Of a DNA stretch of 6,160 nt, positions 1-5,389 are shown piece by piece (the first letter of the stretch is position 1; every line of letters begins with the position of its first letter). The DNA is from Actinotalea sp. (lineage in GTDB: Bacteria; Actinomycetota; Actinomycetes; Actinomycetales; Cellulomonadaceae). The notes under the pieces were generated by a model. That model saw nothing but the letters and a program-made list of their open reading frames with translations. It was not told the origin of the DNA and did not search any database. The position numbers and the translations under genes are program-made. The stretch is taken from the NCBI GenBank assembly GCA_014360395.1, contig JACIXM010000505.1:1-6160 (forward strand), given 5' to 3'.

Positions 1-14
1 AGGGCGCCGGCACC

Positions 15-58
15 CCGGCGGAACAGGATCTGTCCCGCCGGTGTTGTGCCGTCACCGG
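15..58 (+). promoter_or_regulatory. Two overlapping hairpins upstream of malQ
   Basis: CCGGCGG (15-21) pairs with CCGCCGG (35-41), and inside it ACAG (23-26) pairs with CTGT (30-33). A second stem, CCGGTG (38-43) with CACCGG (53-58), uses part of the same right arm, so the two cannot form together. They may be the terminator of a gene left of the window or a regulated leader for malQ; the sequence does not decide. No T-run follows either stem. Confidence 0.4.
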
Positions 59-88
59 CCCCCCGGCCCCGAGCGAACGTGTGCAGGT

Positions 89-1915
89 ATGGACACCACA
101 GTGACACTCCCCGAGATCGTCCCCGCGTCCTACGTCGACGCCCACGAGACCGTGCAGGAGCTCGACCCCGGAACGCGCTCCGCCGTCATGTCCGTCATCG
201 CCGACCAGGGCGACCCGGTCCCGCCGGTCGTCTGCGCCCCCGGTCGCCCCTCGGACGAGCTCGAGGGCGAGCTGTGGACGCTGGACGGTCAGCGGATCGG
301 GGACGCCGGCGGCCTGGCCCCGGCGGCCGGGTACTACCGCCTCGTCGACCCCTCCGGCGCGCGCCGCCTGGTGATCAGCGCCCCCGAGCGCTTCGCCCAG
401 CCCGAGCGGGGCTGGGGCTGGGCCGTCCAGCTGTACGCCGCGCGCTCGCGGGACTCGTGGGGCATCGGCGACTTCGGCGACCTGGCGGTCATCGCCCGCT
501 CGGCCGCCCACGCCGGCGCCGGCTCCGTGCTCATCTCGCCGGTCCACGCCGCCGCGCCGGTCCCCGCCCAGCAGGCCTCGCCCTACTCGCCGGCGTCACG
601 GCAGTGGCTGCAGCTCCTGCACATCGCGATCGACGACGTGCCGGGCGCGAGCGAGGTCGACCTGTCCGACCTGACCGTCCGGGGCAAGGCCCTCAACGCG
701 GAGCGGCGGATCTACCGCGACTCGGTGTGGGAGCTCAAGCTGGCCGCCCTGGAGCGCATCTGGGCCGCGACCAAGGACCGGCTGCCCGTCGAGCACGACG
801 TCTTCGTGGCCGAGGGCGGCGAGGACCTGCGCCGCTTCGCGCTGTGGTCCGCGCTCGCAGAACGGTTCGGCACCGCCCACTGGCGCGGCTGGCCGGAGCG
901 CTTCCGCAGGCCGGAGGGCTCCGAGGCCTTCGCGGTCGAGAACGCCGACCGGGTCGCGTTCTTCGCCTGGGCGCAGTGGGTGGCCGACGTGCAGTTCGCC
1001 GCGGCCTGCCAGGCCGGAGCGACGATCGTCGCCGACGTGGCGGTGGGATTCGACTCCTCCTCGGCCGACGCCTGGATGCACCAGGACCTCGTCTCCTTCG
1101 ACTACGAGGTCGGCTGTCCGCCGGACCGGCACAACCTCGACGGCCAGAAGTGGGGCCTGCCCTCGATCAACCCGGCGGCGCTCATCGCGTCGGACTTCGC
1201 GCCGTTCATCGGCATGGTCCGTTCGGCGTTGCGGCACGCGCGGGCGCTGCGCATCGACCACGTCATGCAGCTGTGGCGCCTGTACTGGGTGCCCCTGGGC
1301 GAGCACCCGGCCGGGGGCGTCTACGTGCACTACCCGACCGAGGCTCTGCTGGCGATCCTGCGGCTGGAGGCCAGCCGCGTCGGCGCGTGGGTCGTCGGGG
1401 AGGACATGGGCACCGTCGCCGCGGGTGTCCGCGAGACCATGGCCGAGTACGGGATGCTCGGCTACCGCGCCGCGCTGCGGCTGCCGGTGGACCAGTTCCC
1501 CGAGGCCGTCATGGGGGCGTCGTCGACGCACGACCAGGCGACGATCGCCGGGACGCTCACCGGCTCGGACAACGAGGACCTGCGTCGGATCGGCAAGGCC
1601 GCGAACTTCGAGCAGCTCGAGGGCGTGCGCCGTGAGCTCGCCGCGGCCGCCGGGGTCGACCTGGACCAGCCGATCGGGCGGGCCGAGATCGAGCAGGCCG
1701 TCGTGGCCCAGTACACGCGGCTGTCCGAGTCCCGGGCCCGTGTCGTCCTCGCCTCGCTCGACGACGCCGGTGGTGTGGCGGAGCGGCCCAACATGCCCGG
1801 GACGGTCACGCAGTGGCCGAACTGGTGCCTGAGCCTGCCGCTGCCCGTCGAGGACCTCCTTGCCGAGCCGCTCGCGGTGCGGGTGGCCGAGGTGCTGGAC
1901 GCGCGCCGGCACTGA
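89..1915 (+). CDS. malQ: 4-alpha-glucanotransferase (amylomaltase, GH77)
   Basis: This cytoplasmic enzyme transfers alpha-1,4-glucan segments between maltodextrins (disproportionation), releasing glucose, and serves maltodextrin or glycogen breakdown. The 608-residue product shows GH77 landmarks in order: SWGIGDFGDL (about 121-130), SPYSPASRQW (164-173), the CPPDxxxxxGQxWGLP loop, RIDHV with the expected nucleophile D390, GEDMG with the expected acid/base E438, and STHD with the third acidic residue D482. A closing NMPGT...WPNW motif follows. An N-terminal region of about 110 residues precedes the barrel; the length is somewhat short for actinobacterial MalQ, which often exceeds 650 residues. 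ATG 89 was chosen because the 16 in-frame codons upstream, back to GTG 41, include five ending in A or T, unlike the gene. Its Shine-Dalgarno is poor (AGG one base before ATG). GTG 101 is an alternative, and a leaderless start is possible. It appears monocistronic, with a strong hairpin after the stop. Some active-site-flanking residues are unusual (see findings). Family assignment is firm; the catalytic residues follow from family knowledge. Confidence 0.95.
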   Translation: MDTTVTLPEIVPASYVDAHETVQELDPGTRSAVMSVIADQGDPVPPVVCAPGRPSDELEGELWTLDGQRIGDAGGLAPAAGYYRLVDPSGARRLVISAPERFAQPERGWGWAVQLYAARSRDSWGIGDFGDLAVIARSAAHAGAGSVLISPVHAAAPVPAQQASPYSPASRQWLQLLHIAIDDVPGASEVDLSDLTVRGKALNAERRIYRDSVWELKLAALERIWAATKDRLPVEHDVFVAEGGEDLRRFALWSALAERFGTAHWRGWPERFRRPEGSEAFAVENADRVAFFAWAQWVADVQFAAACQAGATIVADVAVGFDSSSADAWMHQDLVSFDYEVGCPPDRHNLDGQKWGLPSINPAALIASDFAPFIGMVRSALRHARALRIDHVMQLWRLYWVPLGEHPAGGVYVHYPTEALLAILRLEASRVGAWVVGEDMGTVAAGVRETMAEYGMLGYRAALRLPVDQFPEAVMGASSTHDQATIAGTLTGSDNEDLRRIGKAANFEQLEGVRRELAAAAGVDLDQPIGRAEIEQAVVAQYTRLSESRARVVLASLDDAGGVAERPNMPGTVTQWPNWCLSLPLPVEDLLAEPLAVRVAEVLDARRH

Positions 1916-1923
1916 GGTCCGAC

Positions 1924-1969
1924 CGGGTGACGCGCGGCCGCACCGCAGGCGGCGCGGCCGATTCACCCG
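1924..1969 (+). terminator. Bipartite hairpin after malQ, probable terminator
   Basis: Nine bases after the malQ stop, CGGGTGA (1924-1930) pairs with TCACCCG (1963-1969). Across a small internal loop, CGGCCGC (1935-1941) pairs with GCGGCCG (1954-1960). That gives 14 base pairs, almost all G-C. No T-run follows, which is common for actinobacterial terminators. Position and strength support a terminator for malQ; function is inferred. Confidence 0.6.
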
Positions 1970-1979
1970 TCCCGATGCC

Positions 1980-1985
1980 TACCGT
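1980..1985 (+). promoter_or_regulatory. Possible -10 element (TACCGT) for the downstream repeat-protein gene
   Basis: TACCGT fits the loose actinobacterial TAnnnT -10 pattern. It lies just past the malQ terminator hairpin and about 90 nt before the ATG at 2076. No convincing -35 sits at normal spacing; TTCACC at 1962-1967 is too close. Weak call. Confidence 0.25.
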
Positions 1986-2061
1986 CGGGGCAGCGGGAGC
2001 CGAGAGGATGGTCGATGCGCAGGTTCCTGCGCCGACCACCGGCCGCACGGCGGCCCCCGAT

Positions 2062-2067
2062 GGAGGA
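2062..2067 (+). promoter_or_regulatory. Strong Shine-Dalgarno (GGAGGA) fixing the start at 2076
   Basis: GGAGGA is followed by an 8-nt spacer and ATG 2076. This is the best ribosome-binding site in the window. It selects this start over upstream in-frame codons that would run back into the malQ 3' end. Confidence 0.75.
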
Positions 2068-2075
2068 GTCTTCTC

Positions 2076-2636
2076 ATGGCCGTCCCCGTCCTCGCCGGTG
2101 TCCTCGCCCACCTGGCCGCCCTGAGCGTCCCCGCCAAGGCGGCGCTGGGCGTCGGGGTCGCGCTCGGCGCCGTCGCGGCCGCCCCCGCGGTCGCGCAGGT
2201 CGCGGACGAGGTCGAGGCCGCGGACCCGGACGGTGCCACCGAGCCCGGGACCGCCGCCGACGACGGGCTCGAGGTGTCCGGGAGCGCCCCGGACCGCGAG
2301 GAGGCCGTGGACAAGGACCTGCCCGCCGCCTCGGGCTTCGGTCAGTCGGTCGCGGCCGACGCGCGGGACGGCGGCGTCGACGGACAGGAGATCCGTGCCC
2401 GGGCGCACGAGCGCAACGCCGAGCGGGCGGCCCAGCGTGAGGCCGAGCGGTCCACCGATGCGGCGACGCCAGGACGGGGCGCCGGCCACGACAAGGCCCG
2501 CGGTGCCGGCCACGACAAGGCCCGCGGCACCGGGGACGACGAGGCCCGCGGCACGGGGCACGACAAGGCCCGCGGTGCCGGCCATGACAAGGGCCGCGGC
2601 GCCGGCCACGACGAGGGCCGGGGCCCCCGCCCCTGA
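2076..2636 (+). CDS. Hypothetical Ala-rich protein with C-terminal His-Asp octapeptide repeats
   Basis: I do not recognise a family for this 186-residue protein. Residues 1-43 are hydrophobic and Ala/Val-rich (MAVPVLAGVLAHLAALS, then a Gly/Ala/Val run ending APAVAQ). This may be a membrane segment or an atypical signal, but it lacks the usual positively charged start. Residues about 44-84 are acidic. A more ordered-looking stretch, GFGQSVAADARDGGVDGQEI (87-106), could be the conserved core, followed by an Arg/Glu-rich helix-like part (about 107-127). Residues 135-182 are six tandem octapeptides of consensus GAGHDKAR, ending GPRP. ATG 2076 has an excellent GGAGGA site. The gene stands alone between the malQ hairpin and its own terminator-like stem. 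Codons end in G or C nearly throughout, supporting real coding in this frame. Function is unknown; surface or cell-envelope placement is only a guess. Confidence 0.75.
   Translation: MAVPVLAGVLAHLAALSVPAKAALGVGVALGAVAAAPAVAQVADEVEAADPDGATEPGTAADDGLEVSGSAPDREEAVDKDLPAASGFGQSVAADARDGGVDGQEIRARAHERNAERAAQREAERSTDAATPGRGAGHDKARGAGHDKARGTGDDEARGTGHDKARGAGHDKGRGAGHDEGRGPRP
2478..2621 (+). repeat. Six tandem 24-bp units encoding GAGHDKAR-type octapeptides
   Basis: The units are 2478-2501, 2502-2525, 2526-2549, 2550-2573, 2574-2597 and 2598-2621. They encode GAGHDKAR twice, then GTGDDEAR, GTGHDKAR, GAGHDKGR and GAGHDEGR. Units 1 and 2 differ at one wobble base. The period is a whole number of codons, so copy-number change keeps the frame. 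His becomes Asp in unit 3, and Lys becomes Glu in units 3 and 6. Confidence 0.95.
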
Positions 2637-2653
2637 CCGACGGGTCAGGGGCG
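2628..2653 (+). terminator. Perfect 11-bp hairpin spanning the stop codon, probable terminator
   Basis: CGCCCCTGACC (2628-2638) and GGTCAGGGGCG (2643-2653) are perfectly complementary around a GACG loop. The TGA stop of the preceding gene (2634-2636) is in the left arm. No T-run follows. An alternative smaller stem, GGGCGC (2649-2654) with GCGCCC (2661-2666), overlaps its right arm. Terminator function is inferred from stability and position. Confidence 0.6.
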
Positions 2654-2681
2654 CCTGAGAGCGCCCTCAGCCAGGTCGACC

Positions 2682-2717
2682 ATGAGCGCCCTGGCTCCTT
2701 CCGCTCGGCCCCGGTGA
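2682..2717 (+). CDS. Possible 11-residue leader ORF upstream of the agmatine operon
   Basis: ATG 2682 opens MSALAPSARPR, stopping at TGA 2715-2717. An AGG (2673-2675) lies six nt before the ATG, a weak ribosome site. Arms AGCCAGG (2669-2675) and CCTGGCT (2690-2696) flank the start and could hide it in a hairpin. The last three sense codons include two Arg, and agmatine derives from arginine, so a leader peptide is conceivable. However, the best -10-like sequence lies after this ORF, which would leave it untranscribed from that promoter. It may be chance. Confidence 0.15.
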   Translation: MSALAPSARPR

Positions 2718-2722
2718 GCGCC

Positions 2723-2728
2723 TAGCGT
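2723..2728 (+). promoter_or_regulatory. Possible -10 element (TAGCGT) for the agmatine operon
   Basis: TAGCGT matches TAnnnT, common in actinobacterial promoters, and lies 47 nt before GTG 2776, after the upstream terminator-like stem. No clear TTGACA-like -35 is seen about 17 nt upstream. It predicts a start of transcription near 2735 and a leader of about 40 nt. Confidence 0.35.
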
Positions 2729-2761
2729 GATCCTCCCGGTGGTGGCCGCCGGTGGCGCTCG

Positions 2762-2770
2762 GGACGGAGG
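2762..2770 (+). promoter_or_regulatory. Shine-Dalgarno (GGACGGAGG) choosing GTG 2776
   Basis: GGACGGAGG ends five nt before GTG 2776. The earlier in-frame GTG 2752 has no comparable site, and ATG 2803 would begin exactly at the conserved MPAEWEPHE motif with no residues before it. This supports 2776 as the start of the deiminase. Confidence 0.55.
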
Positions 2771-2775
2771 TGCTG

Positions 2776-3855
2776 GTGGGACCGGACGACGGCGGGCTGG
2801 TCATGCCGGCCGAGTGGGAGCCGCACGAGCGCACCTGGATGGCGTGGCCGGCCGGCGGGTACACGCTCGGGGACACGCCCGGCGAGGCGGCCACCGCCCG
2901 GCGCGCCTGGGCCGCGGTCGCCAACGCGGTCGCCGAGTACGAGCCGGTGACCGTGGTCGTGGCGCCGCACGAGGAGGCGGCCGCGCGGCGTCTGCTCGGC
3001 GAGGGTGTCGAGACCGTCGTGCTGCCGCTGGACGACGCGTGGATGCGCGACATCGGACCGACGTTCGTCCGGGCCGCCGACGGCGCCCTCGCGGCGGTGA
3101 CCTGGGTCTTCAACGGCTGGGGGCAGCAGGACTGGGCCTCGTGGGAGCTCGACGCGCGCGTCGGCACGGCGGTGGCCGGGCTCGCCGGCGTCGACCGTGT
3201 CGCGTCGCCGCTGGTCAACGAGGGCGGCGGGATCCACGTCGACGGTCGCGGGACCGTCCTGGTCACCGAGACCGTCCAGCGCGACCCGCACCGCAACCCC
3301 GGGTGGTCCCGCGAGGACGTGGAGGCCGAGCTCTCCCGCACCGTCGGCGCCCGGCACGTCGTCTGGCTGCCCCGGGGGCTGACGCGCGACAGCGAGCGGT
3401 TCGGCACCCGCGGCCACGTCGACATCCTTGCGACGTTCACCCCCGGGGGCCCGGTGCTCCTGCACGACCAGCGTGACCCGGCGCACCCGGACCACGACGT
3501 CACCCGACAGGTCCGGGAGGTGCTCGAGGCCGGCGTCCACGCCGACGGCACGCCCCTGCGGGTCGTCCCCCTGCCGGCGCCGCGCACCCTGCGGGACGAC
3601 GCCGGGTGGGTGGACTGGAGCTACGTCAACCACTACGTGCTCAACGGTGCCGTCGTCGCCTGCGCCTTCGACGACCCGGCCGACGACGAGGCGGCCGCCG
3701 TGCTCGCCGACGCCTACCCCGGCCGCGAGGTCGTCCGCGTGGACGCCCGTCCCCTGTTCGACCGCGGGGGCGGGGTCCACTGCATCACCCAGCAGCAGCC
3801 GGTCGCGGCGCGCCGCGGCGTCGTGGCGGACGAGGAGGTCCTGTGGAGCTCGTGA
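2776..3855 (+). CDS. aguA: Agmatine deiminase (agmatine iminohydrolase)
   Basis: This enzyme hydrolyses agmatine to N-carbamoylputrescine and ammonia in the cytoplasm, the first step of the agmatine route to putrescine. From GTG 2776 the protein has 359 residues, normal for the family. It opens with MPAEWEPHERTWMAWP, the hallmark N-terminus. Further motifs are WMRDIGPTF (W89, D92), NEGGGIHVDG (148-157), GHVD with H214 and D216, and the C-terminal GGGVHCITQQQP with the expected nucleophile C336. These match the catalytic Cys-His-acid set of the guanidine-modifying superfamily. The start was chosen on the GGACGGAGG site; GTG 2752 would add eight residues. The stop overlaps the next gene, whose product acts on this enzyme's product, a strong functional context. 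Peptidylarginine deiminase-like relatives share the fold, but the motifs and partner favour agmatine deiminase. It probably shares one transcript with the next two genes. Confidence 0.93.
   Translation: MGPDDGGLVMPAEWEPHERTWMAWPAGGYTLGDTPGEAATARRAWAAVANAVAEYEPVTVVVAPHEEAAARRLLGEGVETVVLPLDDAWMRDIGPTFVRAADGALAAVTWVFNGWGQQDWASWELDARVGTAVAGLAGVDRVASPLVNEGGGIHVDGRGTVLVTETVQRDPHRNPGWSREDVEAELSRTVGARHVVWLPRGLTRDSERFGTRGHVDILATFTPGGPVLLHDQRDPAHPDHDVTRQVREVLEAGVHADGTPLRVVPLPAPRTLRDDAGWVDWSYVNHYVLNGAVVACAFDDPADDEAAAVLADAYPGREVVRVDARPLFDRGGGVHCITQQQPVAARRGVVADEEVLWSS
3832..3838 (+). promoter_or_regulatory. Shine-Dalgarno (GAGGAGG) inside the end of aguA
   Basis: GAGGAGG lies within the last codons of the deiminase, four nt before GTG 3843. 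It suggests translational coupling of the two enzymes. A second site, GGAGG at 3899-3903, would serve GTG 3909 with a 5-nt spacer, so the start of the amidase is not fully settled. Confidence 0.45.
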
Positions 3856-4844
3856 CCGCGCTGGAGCCGCCGCCCTCGCCGGCGCGCACCGGGCCGACGG
3901 AGGGGCCGGTGCTGCGCGTCGGCGTCGTGCAGCACCGGTGGTCCCCGGAGCCGGAGCGGGTCGCGGCGGAGCTCGACGAGGGCGTGGGCCTGGCCGCGCG
4001 CCACGGGGCCACGGTCGTCCTGCTGCCGGAGCTGACGCTGTCCCGGTACCCCGCCGACCAGCGCGGCGGTCCGGACGCGTGCGCGGCGGCGGAGGATCTT
4101 CTGGGCGGCGCCACCGTGCGCCTGGCGGCGCACCTCGCCCGTGAGCACGGGGTGCTCGTCCAGGCGTCCCTGTACGAGCGGGCAGACCCGCCCGGGGGGC
4201 CCGACGGGCTGGGCTACAACACGGCCGTCCTCGTCGCGCCCGACGGCACCCTCGTGGGGCGCACGCGCAAGCTCCACATCCCCGTCACCGCGGGATACCA
4301 CGAGGACACCTACTTCCGGCCCGGTCCTGCCGACGGCGACCCGTACCCGGTGTACCGGCACAAGCTGGCGCAGGGGGCGGGACTGGGCATGCCGACCTGC
4401 TGGGACGAGTGGTTCGGGGAGGTCGCCCGTGCGTACGCCCTGGCCGGCGCCGACGTCCTCGTCTACCCGACCGCGATCGGCTCGGAGCCGGACCACCCCG
4501 ACTTCGACACCGAGCCGCTGTGGCGGCAGGTGATCGTCGGCCACGGCATCGAGAACGGCCTGTTCATGGTCGTGCCGAACCGGTGGGGCGACGAGGGTGT
4601 CGTGACCTTCTACGGCTCGTCGTTCGTGTCCGACCCGTACGGCCGGGTGCTCGCCCGCGCCCCGCGGGACGCGTCCGCCGTCCTCGTCGTGGATCTCGAC
4701 CTGCAGCAGCGGCGGGACTGGCTGACGCTCTTCCCCTTCCTGCGCACCCGCCGGCCGGACGCCTACGCCCCGCTGACCCGCCCCCTCGCCGAGAGGCCGC
4801 CCCGGCCCCCATCCGCGGCGGTCCCCGCGACGAACCCCGGGTGA
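3843..4844 (+). CDS. aguB: N-carbamoylputrescine amidase (nitrilase superfamily)
   Basis: This enzyme hydrolyses N-carbamoylputrescine to putrescine, CO2 and ammonia, following agmatine deiminase. The 333-residue product has the carbon-nitrogen hydrolase triad: E63 in LLPELTLSRYP, K143 in RTRKLHIP, and C186 in MPTCWDEWFGEVAR. The sequence YPTAIGSEP after the Cys is typical of carbamoylputrescine amidases. PNRWGDEG and FYGSSFVSDPYGRVL follow as usual. Start choice: GTG 3843 overlaps aguA by 13 nt. GTG 3852 overlaps the stop as GTGA. GTG 3909 begins at the conserved LRVGVVQ and has a good site. All 22 codons from 3843 to 3908 end in G or C, which favours coding there, so an upstream start is preferred. 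The resulting Pro-rich N-terminal extension of about 22 residues is unusual for the family. Beta-ureidopropionase-like activity is a less likely alternative. Confidence 0.92.
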   Translation: MELVTALEPPPSPARTGPTEGPVLRVGVVQHRWSPEPERVAAELDEGVGLAARHGATVVLLPELTLSRYPADQRGGPDACAAAEDLLGGATVRLAAHLAREHGVLVQASLYERADPPGGPDGLGYNTAVLVAPDGTLVGRTRKLHIPVTAGYHEDTYFRPGPADGDPYPVYRHKLAQGAGLGMPTCWDEWFGEVARAYALAGADVLVYPTAIGSEPDHPDFDTEPLWRQVIVGHGIENGLFMVVPNRWGDEGVVTFYGSSFVSDPYGRVLARAPRDASAVLVVDLDLQQRRDWLTLFPFLRTRRPDAYAPLTRPLAERPPRPPSAAVPATNPG

Positions 4845-4854
4845 CCGTCCCACC

Positions 4855-4862
4855 AGAAGGAG
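4855..4862 (+). promoter_or_regulatory. Shine-Dalgarno (AGAAGGAG) for the Rieske gene
   Basis: AGAAGGAG is followed by five C and ATG 4868. It lies in the 23-nt gap after the amidase stop, so the Rieske gene can be translated from the same operon message. No promoter is visible in this short gap. Confidence 0.7.
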
Positions 4863-4867
4863 CCCCC

Positions 4868-5293
4868 ATGACCCCCACCCGACGCCACGTCCTCACCGGC
4901 GCCACGGCCGCTGCAGCCGGCGTCTGCCTCCTCGCCGCGTGCGGCCGCTCCGACGACGCCCCGGCCGGGGCCGCCGACGGCGGCGGCCAGGACGAGGACG
5001 GCGGTGCCCTGACGGCCGTCGCGGAGGTCCCGGTCGGCGGCGCGGTCCTCGCGCGCAGCTCGTCGGGGCTGAGGGTCCTCGTCGCCCAGCCGGTCGAGGG
5101 CGAGGTGGTCGCGTACAGCGCGGTCTGCACCCACCAGGGCTGCACCGTCGCGCCCGACGGCGCCGAGCTGGTCTGCCCCTGCCACGGCTCCGTCTTCGAC
5201 CTCGCGACCGGTGAGGCGCTGGCGGGACCGGCGACCGAGCCGCTGGTGCCGTTCCCCGTGCGCGTCGAGGGCGGCGACGTGCTCGAGGCGTGA
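4868..5293 (+). CDS. Rieske [2Fe-2S] protein, Tat-type lipoprotein
   Basis: This is a small exported electron-transfer protein of 141 residues. The N-terminus TRRHVLTGATAAAAG carries twin arginines (R5, R6) before a hydrophobic stretch. The lipobox LAAC places the lipidated Cys at C25. Together these suggest folded, cofactor-loaded export by Tat and anchoring to the outer face of the membrane. A low-complexity linker (about 26-48) precedes the Rieske domain. Box I is CTHQGC (C87, H89, C92) and box II is CPCHGS (C103, C105, H106). C87, H89, C103 and H106 would ligate the cluster, and C92-C105 would form the disulfide of the high-potential type. The gene follows the amidase by 23 nt with its own AGAAGGAG site, so co-transcription is likely. 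No partner oxidase or cytochrome b is in the window, so its redox partner is unknown. It is too small and lacks the context to be the QcrA subunit of a bc1 complex. Confidence 0.92.
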   Translation: MTPTRRHVLTGATAAAAGVCLLAACGRSDDAPAGAADGGGQDEDGGALTAVAEVPVGGAVLARSSSGLRVLVAQPVEGEVVAYSAVCTHQGCTVAPDGAELVCPCHGSVFDLATGEALAGPATEPLVPFPVRVEGGDVLEA

Positions 5294-5309
5294 GGCGCGC
5301 CCGCCCGAG

Positions 5310-5338
5310 TTGCGGGGGCCCCGGAGCGGTCGTCCAAT
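5310..5338 (+). promoter_or_regulatory. Weak candidate promoter (TTGCGG, 17 nt, TCCAAT)
   Basis: TTGCGG (5310-5315) and TCCAAT (5333-5338) are 17 nt apart and match the -35 and -10 consensus at 3 and 4 of 6 positions. Transcription would start near the left arm of the hairpin at 5342. Low confidence, since such matches are frequent by chance. Confidence 0.2.
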
Positions 5339-5341
5339 CGA

Positions 5342-5372
5342 GTCGCCGGCGGTGATCACACCGCTCGGCGAC
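5342..5372 (+). terminator. Strong 13-bp hairpin between the Rieske gene and the coiled-coil gene
   Basis: GTCGCCG then GCGGTG (5342-5354) pairs with CACCGC (5359-5364) and CGGCGAC (5366-5372), with a loop ATCA and one bulged T at 5365. It ends four nt before the ribosome site of the next gene. It may terminate the agmatine-Rieske transcript or act as a leader structure for the next gene. No T-run follows. Confidence 0.5.
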
Positions 5373-5375
5373 GAC

Positions 5376-5386
5376 GAGAGGTGAGG
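5376..5386 (+). promoter_or_regulatory. Shine-Dalgarno region (GAGAGGTGAGG) choosing ATG 5390
   Basis: GAGAGG (5376-5381) lies eight nt before ATG 5390 and a second GTGAGG follows. The in-frame GTG 5381 sits inside this site and has a weaker site of its own, so ATG 5390 is preferred. Confidence 0.6.
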
Positions 5387-5389
5387 ACG

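Noticed and set aside
41..88. Extension of malQ to GTG 41
   Set aside because: No ribosome site, five of sixteen codons end in A or T, and the segment overlaps the hairpin region.
596..1966. Minus-strand open frame opposite malQ
   Set aside because: Arg/Pro/Gly/His-rich composition with no domain, lying wholly over a well-supported malQ.
2015..2440. Plus-strand Arg-rich frame starting MRRFLRRPPAARRPP
   Set aside because: It is out of frame with the better-supported gene at 2076. Its composition of Arg, Gly and Pro is typical of a shifted high-GC frame.
1806..2609. Minus-strand frame with GLVVPGAAGLVV-like repeats
   Set aside because: The periodicity comes from the 24-bp repeat read backwards. 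The plus frame has a strong GGAGGA site and a terminator-like stem at its stop.
2478..2621. CRISPR-like array
   Set aside because: The units are contiguous with no spacers and keep the reading frame as octapeptides. The same applies to 5813-6022.
2722..3780. Minus-strand open frame opposite agmatine deiminase
   Set aside because: It is antisense to a clear enzyme gene, has no motif and is rich in chance-type residues.
3714..4853. Minus-strand open frame opposite the amidase
   Set aside because: Antisense shadow of a gene with a complete Glu-Lys-Cys triad.
4868..5293. Rieske gene as part of a cytochrome bc1 complex or a ring-hydroxylating dioxygenase
   Set aside because: It is too short, is a lipoprotein instead of a transmembrane-anchored subunit, and no cytochrome b, c or catalytic oxygenase domain is nearby.
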